A DNA stretch of 64,000 nucleotides from Marinobacter iranensis (lineage in GTDB: Bacteria; Pseudomonadota; Gammaproteobacteria; Pseudomonadales; Oleiphilaceae). The notes beneath the pieces were generated by a model, which did no database searches, was not told the origin of the DNA, and was given only the letters and a program-made list of their open reading frames with translations. The translations under genes were made by a program, and so were the position numbers. The stretch covers positions 372,001 to 436,000 of the forward strand of contig NZ_JANCMW010000002.1 of the NCBI RefSeq assembly GCF_029207565.1, given 5' to 3'. Every line of letters begins with the position of its first letter. The first letter of the stretch is position 1. This document shows, in pieces, positions 44,987-53,799 of the stretch.

Positions 44987-46435
44987 ATGTTTGGTATAAC
45001 CGCCTACGGTGCCTACATTCCCAGAACCCGCTTGTCCAAGGCGGCTATTGCCGATGCCAACGACTGGTTTGACCCCAGCCTTCGCGGCCTTGCCAAGGGC
45101 GAGCGCAGCGTCTGTAACTGGGATGAGGACACCATCACCATGGCTGTCGAGGCTGGTCAGGACTGCCTGTCAACGCTGGATGCCGGATCCGTCAATACGC
45201 TGTACCTGGCGTCTACCACTCTGCCGTTCCTGGATCGCCAGAACTCGGTGGTTGTGAGTCAGGCTCTGAATCTGGGTGATCAGCTTCGTACGATGGATGT
45301 TGCCGCCTCCCAGAGAGCGGGAACCTCGGCGTTGATCTCGATGCTGGAGTCCGGTGCCAGCGGTAGCGGCAATGCGCTGTTGGTGGCGTCGGAGCATCGG
45401 CGCAGCAAATGCGGTTCGCGTGCCGAAATGCTCTGGGGTGATGGCGCTGCAGCACTCGGTGTTGGTGCCGAGGAAGTTATTGCCGAATACCTGGGCAGCG
45501 AAACCTATGTGACTGACTTCGTCGACCATTACCGCGGTGAGGACTCGACCCTCGATTATGAATGGGAAGAGCGCTGGATTCGTGATGAAGGTTACATGAA
45601 GAGCGTACCCCAGGCGGTGTCCCGCCTGCTTGAAAAGACGGGTGTGAAAACCGCCGACATTGCTCACTTTGTGTTGGCGTCGGATCAGGCCAAAACGCCG
45701 GCCGCTGTTGCCAAAAAGATGGGGATCTCTGCCGAAGCGTTGGTGGACAACCATATCGGTAGCGTGGGGGTATCCGGTGTGGCTCACCCGATCCTGTTGC
45801 TGGCCGCCGCGCTGGAAAAAGCGGCTGCCGGTGATCTTATCCTGGTGACCGGGTTTGGTCAGGGCACCGACGCGGTTCTGTTCCGTGCCACCGACAAGAT
45901 CAAAGACAAACAGCCGAAGACCGGCTTTGCCGGCGCCCTGGCGCGTCGCCGTGAAGACGCCAACTACAACCGCTTCCTGAGCTTTAACAACCTGGTAGAG
46001 CGTGAGGTCGGCAAGCGTGGTGAGACGGACAAGCAAAGCTACCTCGCTGCCATGTACCGCCGCAAGGATTTGCTGACTGGCTTCGTGGGTGGCCAATGTC
46101 GTAGCTGCGGCACCATTCAGATCCCCAAGGAAAACTATTGCGTTAACCCCGAATGCGGCGAACTGGACAGTCAGGACGATTATCCAATGTCTGCCGTACA
46201 GGGCCGCGTCAAGACCTGGACCGCTGACCGTCTGACGTTTGACTGGAACCCACCTGCGTATTTCGGCCTGGTTGAGTTCGAGGGCGGTGGTCGTCTGATG
46301 ATGGACTTCACCGAGGTGGAGCCGGGCTCTATCGATACCGGCGTACCGGTGTCGATGCATTTCCGTATCCGTCAGTTCGATAACCAGCGGGGCTTCCGGA
46401 AGTACTTCTGGAAAGCCACTCCGGTCCAGCAATAA
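44987..46435 (+). CDS. HMG-CoA-synthase-like thiolase-fold protein fused to a DUF35 (Zn ribbon/OB) domain
   Basis: A 482-residue fusion. Residues 1 to about 340 have the thiolase/HMG-CoA synthase fold (starts F-G-I-T-A-Y-G-A-Y-I-P-R-T-R-L; V-D-N-H-I-G-S-V-G-V-S-G-V-A-H-P later). Where HMG-CoA synthase has its catalytic cysteine (A-C-x-x-x-T) this protein has A-A-S108-Q-R-A-G-T, apparently lacking the Cys. The C-terminal part is DUF35: a zinc ribbon C-R-S-C then C-V-N-P-E-C followed by an OB fold. In archaea, thiolase, HMG-CoA synthase and DUF35 form one channelling complex; here two are fused and the thiolase gene follows after 28 nt. Function in this cluster is unknown. Confidence 0.82.
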   Translation: MFGITAYGAYIPRTRLSKAAIADANDWFDPSLRGLAKGERSVCNWDEDTITMAVEAGQDCLSTLDAGSVNTLYLASTTLPFLDRQNSVVVSQALNLGDQLRTMDVAASQRAGTSALISMLESGASGSGNALLVASEHRRSKCGSRAEMLWGDGAAALGVGAEEVIAEYLGSETYVTDFVDHYRGEDSTLDYEWEERWIRDEGYMKSVPQAVSRLLEKTGVKTADIAHFVLASDQAKTPAAVAKKMGISAEALVDNHIGSVGVSGVAHPILLLAAALEKAAAGDLILVTGFGQGTDAVLFRATDKIKDKQPKTGFAGALARRREDANYNRFLSFNNLVEREVGKRGETDKQSYLAAMYRRKDLLTGFVGGQCRSCGTIQIPKENYCVNPECGELDSQDDYPMSAVQGRVKTWTADRLTFDWNPPAYFGLVEFEGGGRLMMDFTEVEPGSIDTGVPVSMHFRIRQFDNQRGFRKYFWKATPVQQ

Positions 46436-46463
46436 CTTACGCAGCTAAGACAGGTGAATGACA

Positions 46464-47663
46464 ATGGCTAGTGGAATCAAAGATAAAGTAGCGATCCTTG
46501 GAATGGGCTGCAGCAAGTTCGGTGAGCGCTGGGACACAAGCCCTGCGGATCTGATGGTTGAGGCATTTGAGGAAGGTCTGGCAGACGCGGGCATCGACAA
46601 AAACCAGATCCAGATGGCCTGGTTTGGCGCCGGTATTGATGCATTCAACGTTGGCTCCAGCGCCATGCCGCTGTCGATCGCCCTGCGGTTGCCGAATATC
46701 CCCGCTACTAAAGTGGAGAATATGTGCGCTACCGGTACCGAAGCCTTTCGTGGTGCGGTTTATGCGGTCGCTTCCGGAGCCTGTGACATTGCGCTGGCGC
46801 TGGGTGTCGAGAAGCTCAAGGACGTGGGTTACGGCGGCCTGCCACAGCGTACTCGCGGTGTTGAGAACGACATGTACTGGCCGAACCTGTCCGCACCCGG
46901 GGCATTCGCCCAACTGGCCAGCGGTTACCGCGCCAAGCACGGTGTCGACAAGGCTGACCTGAAGCGTGCCATGGCGCATGTTTCCGTGAAAAGTCATGCC
47001 AATGGCGCCAAGAACCCCAAGGCCCACCTGCAGCGCGAGATCACCGAAGAGCAGGCCATTAATGCGCCGTATATTGCCGAGCCCATCGGTCTGTTCGATT
47101 GCTGTGGCGTCAGTGACGGTGCTGCCTGCGCCATCGTGACCACGCCGGAGATCGCCAAACGCCTGGGCAAGGCAGACCTGGTGTCGGTCAAGGCCCTGCA
47201 ATTGGCGGTGTCCAATGGCGAGGAAGCCGGTTTCAAAACCTGGGACGGCTCGCACATCAAGACCACGCGCATCGCGGCCCAGCGCGCCTACGACGAGGCG
47301 GGTATCAGGAAGCCCCGGGAAGAAATCAGCATGACCGAAGTGCATGACTGCTTCTCCATCACCGAGCTGGTCACCATGGAAGATCTGCAATTGTCCGATG
47401 AGGGACAGGCAGTTCGGGATGTCCTTAACGGTGACTTCGATGCCGACGGCCGGATTCCCTGCCAGATTGACGGTGGCCTGAAATGCTTTGGTCACCCCAT
47501 CGGCGCCTCGGGCATGCGAATGATCTATGAGAACTACCTGCAGTTCCAGGGTCGGGCCGGAGACCGTCAGCTCAAGGATCCCCGACTTGCCCTGAACCAT
47601 AACCTGGGTGGCTTTCCTCACCAGAACATTTGCAGCATTTCCATCATAGGTCGCTACGAATAA
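46464..47663 (+). CDS. SCP2/SCPx-type thiolase
   Basis: A 399-residue thiolase of the sterol-carrier-protein-x class, cleaving 3-oxoacyl-CoA, in animals including 2-methyl-branched substrates. The nucleophilic cysteine is C88 in E-N-M-C-A-T-G-T-E-A-F; T-E-V-H-D-C-F-S-I-T-E and G-H-P-I-G-A-S-G-M-R carry the His and second-site residues. Compared with FadA-type thiolases the last C-x-G motif is replaced, as in SCPx (here N-L-G-G-F-P-H-Q-N). Of two possible starts (46458, 46464), AGGTG at 46452-46456 favours 46464. It pairs with the preceding DUF35 fusion, the partner needed by many SCPx-like enzymes. Confidence 0.9.
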   Translation: MASGIKDKVAILGMGCSKFGERWDTSPADLMVEAFEEGLADAGIDKNQIQMAWFGAGIDAFNVGSSAMPLSIALRLPNIPATKVENMCATGTEAFRGAVYAVASGACDIALALGVEKLKDVGYGGLPQRTRGVENDMYWPNLSAPGAFAQLASGYRAKHGVDKADLKRAMAHVSVKSHANGAKNPKAHLQREITEEQAINAPYIAEPIGLFDCCGVSDGAACAIVTTPEIAKRLGKADLVSVKALQLAVSNGEEAGFKTWDGSHIKTTRIAAQRAYDEAGIRKPREEISMTEVHDCFSITELVTMEDLQLSDEGQAVRDVLNGDFDADGRIPCQIDGGLKCFGHPIGASGMRMIYENYLQFQGRAGDRQLKDPRLALNHNLGGFPHQNICSISIIGRYE

Positions 47664-47752
47664 GCAGGTGCCGGTGTGTGGCCGGGTGTCCGGTCACACC
47701 GGTGAGCCCCTTTGATCAGTCCCTCAATAACCAGATTCGGAAAGGTGTCGTA

Positions 47753-49420
47753 ATGAGTGTCAGTGAACAGGTTGCAGCTCTGGAGCAGACGGGCCGATGT
47801 GTCAGTCAGGTTCGGGCGTATGTTCAGCAGGGCCTGAAGAACCTCAAGTCGTTTTCCATGGTTAACGGCAAGCTGGATTCCGACCTGTTGGATAAGCACC
47901 AGTTGAGCTGCTACGAGCTGGCTTTCTGTACCGCGGAACTCGCTGCTTCCGATGCGGTGTGCCGCTATGCAGCGGACGCGGCGACTGAAGACGAGTTTGC
48001 CGTCAGCACCGCGCTGGCCTTTTCCGCGGAAGCGGTCAGTTCCGTGATCCAGCGGCTGATCGCCCGTGCCGGCGATATGGGGCTGGAAATCGCGGAACTG
48101 TCGGCACTCTACGCTGACAGCGACATCCGTGAACTGCGCTCTGTGTATGGCAGTGGCGAGTTCCTGGCATCGGTGGGCGCCACGGTCATCGAACGCCGCA
48201 GCACCCGCTTGCCGACCCTGCTCAACGAAGACAAGGAAATGGTGCGTGACATGTTCGCCCGCTTTGGTGCGGACGTTGTTGCGCCCCTGGCCGAGAAAAT
48301 CCACCGGGAAGACCTGGATATCCCGGATGAAATCCTCCACCAAGCGGCTGAACTGGGCTGTTTCGGAATCAGCATTCCGGAACGGTTTGGCGGCCTGCAG
48401 CCGGACGACCGGGATGACAGCCTCGGCATGATCGTGGTGACGGAGGAGTTGTCCAAGGCCTCCCTGGGTGGCGCCGGTTCTCTGATCACCCGCCCGGAAA
48501 TTGCCGCCAAGGCCCTGCTGCAGGGGGGTACCCAGGCCCAGCAGGGGACCTGGCTTCCCCGAATCGCCTCCGGCGAGACACTCTGCGCCATTGCCATTAC
48601 CGAGCCCAACTACGGGTCCGATGTGGCCTCGCTGGGTCTGAAAGCGACGCCGGTCGATGGTGGCTGGGTTCTCAATGGCAGCAAGACCTGGTGCACCTTC
48701 GCCGGCAAAGCCAGCCTGTTGGTCACCATGGCTCGCACCGAGCCCGACCCGGCATTGGGGCACAAGGGGCTGAGTCTGTTCCTGGTGGAAAAGCCCGCAA
48801 CGCCGGGCCACCGGTTTGATCATCGCCAGCCCGGAGGCGGCACCATCTCGGGCAAGGCCATTGCCACTCTGGGTTACCGCGGTATGCATTCCTACGACGT
48901 GTTCTTCGAGGACTACTTCGTGCCGTCCGATCACCTGATTGGCGAGGAAGCGGGCCGGGGCAAGGGCTTCTATTTCACCATGGCCGGTTTTGCCGGCGGA
49001 CGCATCCAGACCGCCGCCCGGGCCACGGGGGTGATGCAGGCCGCGTTCGAGAAGGCTCTGGATTATTCCCGAGAGCGCAAGGTCTTTGGAAACGCCGTGG
49101 GTGACTACCAGCTGACCCGGGTGAAGCTGGGTCGCATGATGGCCACGCTGACGGCCTCACGCCAGTTCAGTTACTCGGTGGCTCGGATGATGGATGAAGG
49201 GGCGGGCCAGATGGAGGCCAGTCTGGTGAAGCTGTTCACCTGCCGGGCTGCGGAATGGGTGACCCGGGAAGCCATGCAGATTCACGGCGGCATGGGGTAC
49301 GCGGAAGAATCGGACGTCAGCCGTTATTTCGTGGATGCCCGCGTGCTGTCGATTTTCGAAGGTGCGGAGGAGACCCTGGCCCTGAAAGTCATTGCCAGGA
49401 ACCTGGTGGCTAACGCCTGA
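47753..49420 (+). CDS. acyl-CoA dehydrogenase with a helical N-terminal extension (methylsuccinyl-CoA-dehydrogenase-like architecture)
   Basis: A 555-residue acyl-CoA dehydrogenase. Residues 1 to about 150 are a helical, alanine-rich extension absent from normal members; the dehydrogenase core follows (A-I-A-I-T-E-P-N-Y-G-S-D-V-A-S for flavin, E-R-K-V-F-G-N-A-V-G-D-Y-Q, Q-I-H-G-G-M-G-Y-A-E-E). The C-terminal F-E-G-A-E-E keeps the catalytic Glu missing from the 43779 gene product. An N-terminal extension of this sort is typical of (2S)-methylsuccinyl-CoA dehydrogenase of the ethylmalonyl-CoA pathway. With the 2-methylfumaryl-CoA-isomerase-like gene nearby this is a reasonable but unproven function. 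ATG 47753 chosen; earlier in-frame codons do not fit. Confidence 0.88.
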   Translation: MSVSEQVAALEQTGRCVSQVRAYVQQGLKNLKSFSMVNGKLDSDLLDKHQLSCYELAFCTAELAASDAVCRYAADAATEDEFAVSTALAFSAEAVSSVIQRLIARAGDMGLEIAELSALYADSDIRELRSVYGSGEFLASVGATVIERRSTRLPTLLNEDKEMVRDMFARFGADVVAPLAEKIHREDLDIPDEILHQAAELGCFGISIPERFGGLQPDDRDDSLGMIVVTEELSKASLGGAGSLITRPEIAAKALLQGGTQAQQGTWLPRIASGETLCAIAITEPNYGSDVASLGLKATPVDGGWVLNGSKTWCTFAGKASLLVTMARTEPDPALGHKGLSLFLVEKPATPGHRFDHRQPGGGTISGKAIATLGYRGMHSYDVFFEDYFVPSDHLIGEEAGRGKGFYFTMAGFAGGRIQTAARATGVMQAAFEKALDYSRERKVFGNAVGDYQLTRVKLGRMMATLTASRQFSYSVARMMDEGAGQMEASLVKLFTCRAAEWVTREAMQIHGGMGYAEESDVSRYFVDARVLSIFEGAEETLALKVIARNLVANA

Positions 49421-49482
49421 ACGCCGGCAAATTGTATTTAACAACATTGATGAATCAAACAAGAGACCTGTAGGAGGGTGTC

Positions 49483-50403
49483 ATGAGCAACAGTAAACTT
49501 CTGGAAGGGAAAGTCATCGTCGTCACCGGCGCGGGCCGTGGTATTGGGCGTGCAACGTCGCTGATGCTGGCGCAAAGCGGGGCGAAGGTTGTGGTTAACG
49601 ACATCGGCGGCAGTGCTGACGGTTCCGGTAACGATGCCGCACCGGCTCAGGAAGTGGTCGACGAAATCAAGGCGGCTGGCGGTGATGCGGTCGCCAACTT
49701 TGACAGTGTGACCGAATGGGAAGGCGGTCAGAAGATCATCCAGTCCGCCATTGATACGTTTGGTCGCATTGACGGTGTGATCAACAACGCCGGTAACCTC
49801 CGCGACGTGATCTTCCACAAGATGACCGAGGAAGACTTCGATGCGGTCCTGGCCGTGCACCTTAAGGGCACTTTCAACGTCAGCCGCGCCGCGGCGCCAA
49901 TCTTCCGTGAGCAGGGCAGTGGTACCTTCGTCAATATGACCTCCACCTCCGGGCTGATCGGTAACTTCGGCCAGGCTAACTATGCAGCGGCCAAGATGGG
50001 CGTTGTTGGCCTGTCCAAATCCATGGCGCTGGACATGCAGCGTTTTGGTGTGACCTCCAACTGCATCGCACCTTTTGCCTGGAGCCGTCTGATCGGCAGT
50101 ATCCCGACCGACAGCGAAGAGCAGAAAGCCCGGGTGGCCAAGATTCAGCAGATGACTCCGGACAAGATCGCTACCCTGGCTGTGTCCCTGTGCAGCGACC
50201 AGGCGAAGAACGTTACCGGCCAGATCTTTGGTGTTCGCAACAACGAGATCTTCCTGTTCAGTCAGCCGCGCCCGTTCCGTTCCGCCCACACCTCCGAGGG
50301 GTGGACTCCGGAAACTGTTCTGGATCGTGTGCTGCCGGCCTTTGAAGCCGATTTCTATCCATTGAGCCGTTCCGCTGATGTCTTCAACTGGGATCCGTTC
50401 TGA
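49483..50403 (+). CDS. short-chain dehydrogenase, MFE-2 (HSD17B4)-type 3-hydroxyacyl-CoA dehydrogenase
   Basis: A 306-residue short-chain dehydrogenase/reductase. NAD binding: T15-G-A-G-R-G-I-G22, with D39 at the end of the second strand; N101-N-A-G; catalytic S154/S156, Y167 and K171 in N-Y-A-A-A-K. Length and the C-terminal extension (G-W-T-P-E-T-V-L-D-R, then P-L-S-R-S-A-D) match the (3R)-hydroxyacyl-CoA dehydrogenase unit of peroxisomal multifunctional enzyme 2. The next gene encodes the matching hydratase-2 unit, so the two enzymes fused in animals are separate neighbours here. AGGAGG lies 6-7 nt before the ATG. Confidence 0.92.
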   Translation: MSNSKLLEGKVIVVTGAGRGIGRATSLMLAQSGAKVVVNDIGGSADGSGNDAAPAQEVVDEIKAAGGDAVANFDSVTEWEGGQKIIQSAIDTFGRIDGVINNAGNLRDVIFHKMTEEDFDAVLAVHLKGTFNVSRAAAPIFREQGSGTFVNMTSTSGLIGNFGQANYAAAKMGVVGLSKSMALDMQRFGVTSNCIAPFAWSRLIGSIPTDSEEQKARVAKIQQMTPDKIATLAVSLCSDQAKNVTGQIFGVRNNEIFLFSQPRPFRSAHTSEGWTPETVLDRVLPAFEADFYPLSRSADVFNWDPF

Positions 50404-50487
50404 TCCGGCTGAACTCGCCAGAGACCCTGTTCTGATCTGCCGATTGGAGCAGGGGCGGAACGATAGCAACAGGAAAGGAGAGCAACG

Positions 50488-51345
50488 GTGGCCATTGATT
50501 ACGACAAACTGATGAATCGTAAGTTTGAATGCCTCAAGCATCAGTACACCGAGAAGGACACGATTCTCTATGCACTGGGTGTGGGTCTGGGTATTGATCC
50601 CCTGGATGAGGATTGCCTGAAATTTGTTTATGAAGATGGCCTCAAGGCACTTCCCAGCCAGGCCAATGTGTTGGCGTATCCGGGGTTCTGGGCGAAGGAA
50701 CCGGATACCGGTATTGACTGGGTCAAGATCCTGCACGCCGGTCAGGAAATGATCATGCACAAGCCGCTGCCAGCCTCAGGGCAGGTAGAGGCAACCACCA
50801 AAATCACCGATATTATTGACAAGGGTGAAGGCAAGGGCGCGTTGATCATTTCCGAGCGCACGGTGCGTGACAGTGCCACCGGAGAGGATCTTTGCACGCT
50901 GGTCAGCACGACCCTGGCCCGTGGCGATGGCGGTTTTGGCGGCCCGGCGGTTGCATCTCCCAAGCCGGACCCGATTCCCGAGCGAGAGCCAGACCGGGTG
51001 TGTGAGCTGCCCACGCTCGCCCAGGCCGCACTGATCTATCGATTATCCGGCGACTTTAACCCCTTGCATGCTTCACCCGAAGTGGCCAGGGCTGCCGGAT
51101 TCAAGGCGCCCATACTGCATGGCCTGTGTACCTTCGGTGTAGCAACACACGCCATTCTCAAGACGTTGTGCGATTACGATCCGGCCAGGTTCCATCGCAT
51201 CCGCCTGCGTTTTTCATCACCGGTCTATCCCGGTGAAACCATTCGCACGGAAATCTGGCGCAACGGTGATGAGGTGGCCTTCCGCTGTCGTGTCGTCGAG
51301 CGCGATGTGGTGGTGATCAACAATGGCTATGCCGAGGTCAGCTGA
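50488..51345 (+). CDS. MaoC-like (R)-specific enoyl-CoA hydratase 2
   Basis: A 285-residue double-hotdog hydratase of the MFE-2 hydratase-2 type, adding water to trans-2-enoyl-CoA to give (3R)-hydroxyacyl-CoA. The catalytic motif is D189-F-N191-P-L-H194 followed by G-F-K-A-P-I-L-H211-G-L. The N-terminal half is the non-catalytic hotdog that holds bulky acyl chains (Y-A-L-G-V-G-L-G, then L-P-S-Q-A-N-V-L). It starts with GTG 50488, preceded by AAAGGAGAG. The stop overlaps the ATG of the next gene (TGATG), so expression is coupled. Acceptance of bulky, methyl-branched or steroid chains is typical of this class. Confidence 0.92.
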   Translation: MAIDYDKLMNRKFECLKHQYTEKDTILYALGVGLGIDPLDEDCLKFVYEDGLKALPSQANVLAYPGFWAKEPDTGIDWVKILHAGQEMIMHKPLPASGQVEATTKITDIIDKGEGKGALIISERTVRDSATGEDLCTLVSTTLARGDGGFGGPAVASPKPDPIPEREPDRVCELPTLAQAALIYRLSGDFNPLHASPEVARAAGFKAPILHGLCTFGVATHAILKTLCDYDPARFHRIRLRFSSPVYPGETIRTEIWRNGDEVAFRCRVVERDVVVINNGYAEVS

Positions 51346-52568
51346 TGCAGAGCATACTTTCAGGATTCCGCGTTGTTGAAGGCAGCGCGTTTGTTGCAGC
51401 CCCATCAGGTGGGATGACGCTGGCACAGCTGGGGGCCGATGTCATCCGCTTCGACCCTATTGGTGGCGGCATTGACTATAACCGCTGGCCGGTGACCGCT
51501 GACCAGAAAAGTCTTTACTGGCACAGCCTGAATAAAGGTAAACGTTCCATTGCCGTGGACTTCCGGCGTCCGGAAGGCCAGGAAATATTGACCCGGCTGA
51601 TTACCGCCCCGGGGGAAGACGCTGGCATGTTCCTGACCAACTTTCCGGCCAAGGGGTGGTTGTCCTATGAGCGGTTGAAGGCTTATCGGGATGATCTGAT
51701 TTACCTGAACCTGAAGGGAGACCGTCACGGGAAGGGGGCCTTGGATTATACCGTCAACTGCAAGGTGGGCTTTCCATCCATCACCGGTGTGGGCAAGAGC
51801 AAGTCGATTCCCCCGTTGAACAATCCATTGCCGGCCTGGGACGTGATCACAGGACAGCAGATTGCCCTGGGGTTGTTGACGGCTGAGCGTCATCGGCTGA
51901 AAACCGGAGAGGGGCAGTTGGTGACGATCGCCCTGGCGGATGTTGCCCTGGCAACGCTGGGCAACCTCGGTTACATCGCCGAGGCGATGATCAATGGAAC
52001 CGAGCGTGACGCTATCGGCAACGATATCTACGGTACCTATGGTCACGATTTCGCCTGTCAGGATGGCGACCGGGTGATGGTGGTCGGGGTGAGCCCGAAC
52101 CAGTGGCATGCGCTTGTCGAGGTGACCGGCACCGCAACTGAAATCAACGAACTGCAAACCCGGATGGGGCTCGATTTCCGCAAGGAAGGGGACCGTTATC
52201 AGGGGCGGGAGCAGATTACCAAGCTGTTCCAGCCCTGGTTTGCACAGCGTCCATTCAGTCAGGTGGCAAATGAACTGGACAATGCCGGTGCGTGTTGGGG
52301 TAAGTACCAGAGCATCAAGGAAGCCGTGGAATCGGATATTGACTGTTCGACGGACAACCCTTTGTTCCAGATGGTGGAGCAGCCAGGTATCGGGGAGTAC
52401 CTGATGCCGGATCACCCGCTGAATTTCACCTCACTGGAGCGGGAGCCGGTACGCCGGGCTCCAAAACTGGGTGAACATACTGAAGAAATTCTTGCCGACA
52501 CCCTGGGCCTGTCCGCGCCGGAGATCGCGAAGCTGTTTGACCAGAAGGTTGTGGCCGGGTCTGACTAA
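51345..52568 (+). CDS. type III CoA-transferase, 2-methylfumaryl-CoA isomerase (Mct)-like
   Basis: A 407-residue family III CoA-transferase. The start R-V-V-E-G-S-A-F-V-A-A-P then G-G-M-T-L-A-Q-L-G-A-D-V-I-R-F-D-P, with P-A-W-D166-V-I-T-G-Q as the catalytic aspartate and C-S-T-D-N-P-L-F-Q-M-V-E-Q-P-G-I-G near 335, is the pattern I know from 2-methylfumaryl-CoA isomerase (mesaconyl-C1-CoA to C4-CoA transferase) of the 3-hydroxypropionate bicycle. That enzyme moves CoA within mesaconyl-CoA. In this setting a related dicarboxylate such as mesaconate derived from methylsuccinyl-CoA is plausible. Its ATG overlaps the hydratase stop by one base. Confidence 0.85.
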   Translation: MQSILSGFRVVEGSAFVAAPSGGMTLAQLGADVIRFDPIGGGIDYNRWPVTADQKSLYWHSLNKGKRSIAVDFRRPEGQEILTRLITAPGEDAGMFLTNFPAKGWLSYERLKAYRDDLIYLNLKGDRHGKGALDYTVNCKVGFPSITGVGKSKSIPPLNNPLPAWDVITGQQIALGLLTAERHRLKTGEGQLVTIALADVALATLGNLGYIAEAMINGTERDAIGNDIYGTYGHDFACQDGDRVMVVGVSPNQWHALVEVTGTATEINELQTRMGLDFRKEGDRYQGREQITKLFQPWFAQRPFSQVANELDNAGACWGKYQSIKEAVESDIDCSTDNPLFQMVEQPGIGEYLMPDHPLNFTSLEREPVRRAPKLGEHTEEILADTLGLSAPEIAKLFDQKVVAGSD

Positions 52569-52623
52569 ACATAACAAGATCATCGACCGGCATGGTTGCC
52601 GGGGGTGGCGTGGGAGGTGTTGT

Positions 52624-53754
52624 ATGGGACCGCTACATGGAGTCCGTATTATTGAATTGGCCGGCATCGGCCCTGGTCCGTTCTGCGGCATGGTGTTGGC
52701 AGATCTGGGCGCTGAAGTCATCAGCGTGGAACGTATGGGTGCCAAAGCGGAAAAGCCTGCACTGGACTGCAGTCGCAGGGGGAAACGATCCATTTCCCTC
52801 AATCTCAAGAGCAAGGCCGGTGTCGAGGCCCTGTTGAAACTGGTGGAAAGTGCCGATGCCCTGTTAGAAGGATTCCGCCCCGGGGTGGTCGAGAAACTGG
52901 GTATCGGTCCCGAGCAGTGCCTGGAGCGTAACCCGAAGCTGATATTCGGGCGGATGACCGGGTGGGGGCAGTATGGCCCGATGTCGCAGGCGGCCGGGCA
53001 TGATATCAACTACATCTCCCTCACCGGAGCGCTTCACGCCATAGGCCGTCCGGGAGAGAAGCCGGTGCCGCCACTTAATCTGGTCGGTGACTTTGGTGGT
53101 GGCGGTATGTTCCTGGCATTGGGCATCGTGTCGGGGATACTTGAAGCCAGGACCTCGGGCAAGGGCCAGGTCATCGACGCCGCCATGACCGACGGCTCAG
53201 CCGTGCTGATGTCGATGTTCAATACGGCCTATGAGATGGGGCGCCACTCCCTTGAGCGAGGCACTAACCGTCTTGATGGTGGCGCCCACTTTTACGACAC
53301 CTATGAAACCCGCGACGGCAAATACATCTCCATCGGATCCATCGAGCCCCAGTTCTACAATCAGCTGCTTGAAGTGGCAGAACTGCCACGTGAGGAGTTT
53401 GCACAGCAGATGGACCGATCACGCTGGCCCGAACTCAAGCAGGCCATTGCGGAAGTGTTCCTGCAGAAAACCCGGGATGAGTGGTGTGAGCTGATGGAGG
53501 GGACCGATATCTGCTTCGCACCGGTCCTTGACCTGAAGGAAGCCCAGAATCACCCCCACAACCTGGCGCGGCAGACCTACGTGGAGGTAGGCGGTATCAA
53601 ACAGCCGGCGCCAGCGCCCAGGTTCAGCCGCACAGCTCCCGCTGTTCAGCATGCTGCCCGACCTTACGGCGCCGATACCGATACGGTACTGGCCGAAGTG
53701 GGGTACAGCTCTGATCAACTTGACGAAATGCGGGCGCAGTCGGCGTGCGGTTGA
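52624..53754 (+). CDS. alpha-methylacyl-CoA racemase
   Basis: Family III CoA-transferase fold protein (376 residues) of the AMACR/MCR branch, which inverts the 2-methyl centre of (2R)-methylacyl-CoA so that dehydrogenases can act. The N terminus G-P-L-H-G-V-R-I-I-E-L-A-G-I-G-P-G-P and the active-site pair H126 (G-H-D-I-N-Y) and D156 (N-L-V-G-D-F-G-G-G-G) fall at exactly the same numbers as I recall for the mycobacterial racemase. I start at ATG 52624; the frame extends upstream into the preceding gene. This gene most directly points to methyl-branched substrates. Confidence 0.93.
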   Translation: MGPLHGVRIIELAGIGPGPFCGMVLADLGAEVISVERMGAKAEKPALDCSRRGKRSISLNLKSKAGVEALLKLVESADALLEGFRPGVVEKLGIGPEQCLERNPKLIFGRMTGWGQYGPMSQAAGHDINYISLTGALHAIGRPGEKPVPPLNLVGDFGGGGMFLALGIVSGILEARTSGKGQVIDAAMTDGSAVLMSMFNTAYEMGRHSLERGTNRLDGGAHFYDTYETRDGKYISIGSIEPQFYNQLLEVAELPREEFAQQMDRSRWPELKQAIAEVFLQKTRDEWCELMEGTDICFAPVLDLKEAQNHPHNLARQTYVEVGGIKQPAPAPRFSRTAPAVQHAARPYGADTDTVLAEVGYSSDQLDEMRAQSACG

Positions 53755-53799
53755 TGATCCGTCGGACCGGGAAAGCCTGCTCAGGAGGACAATAACAAA

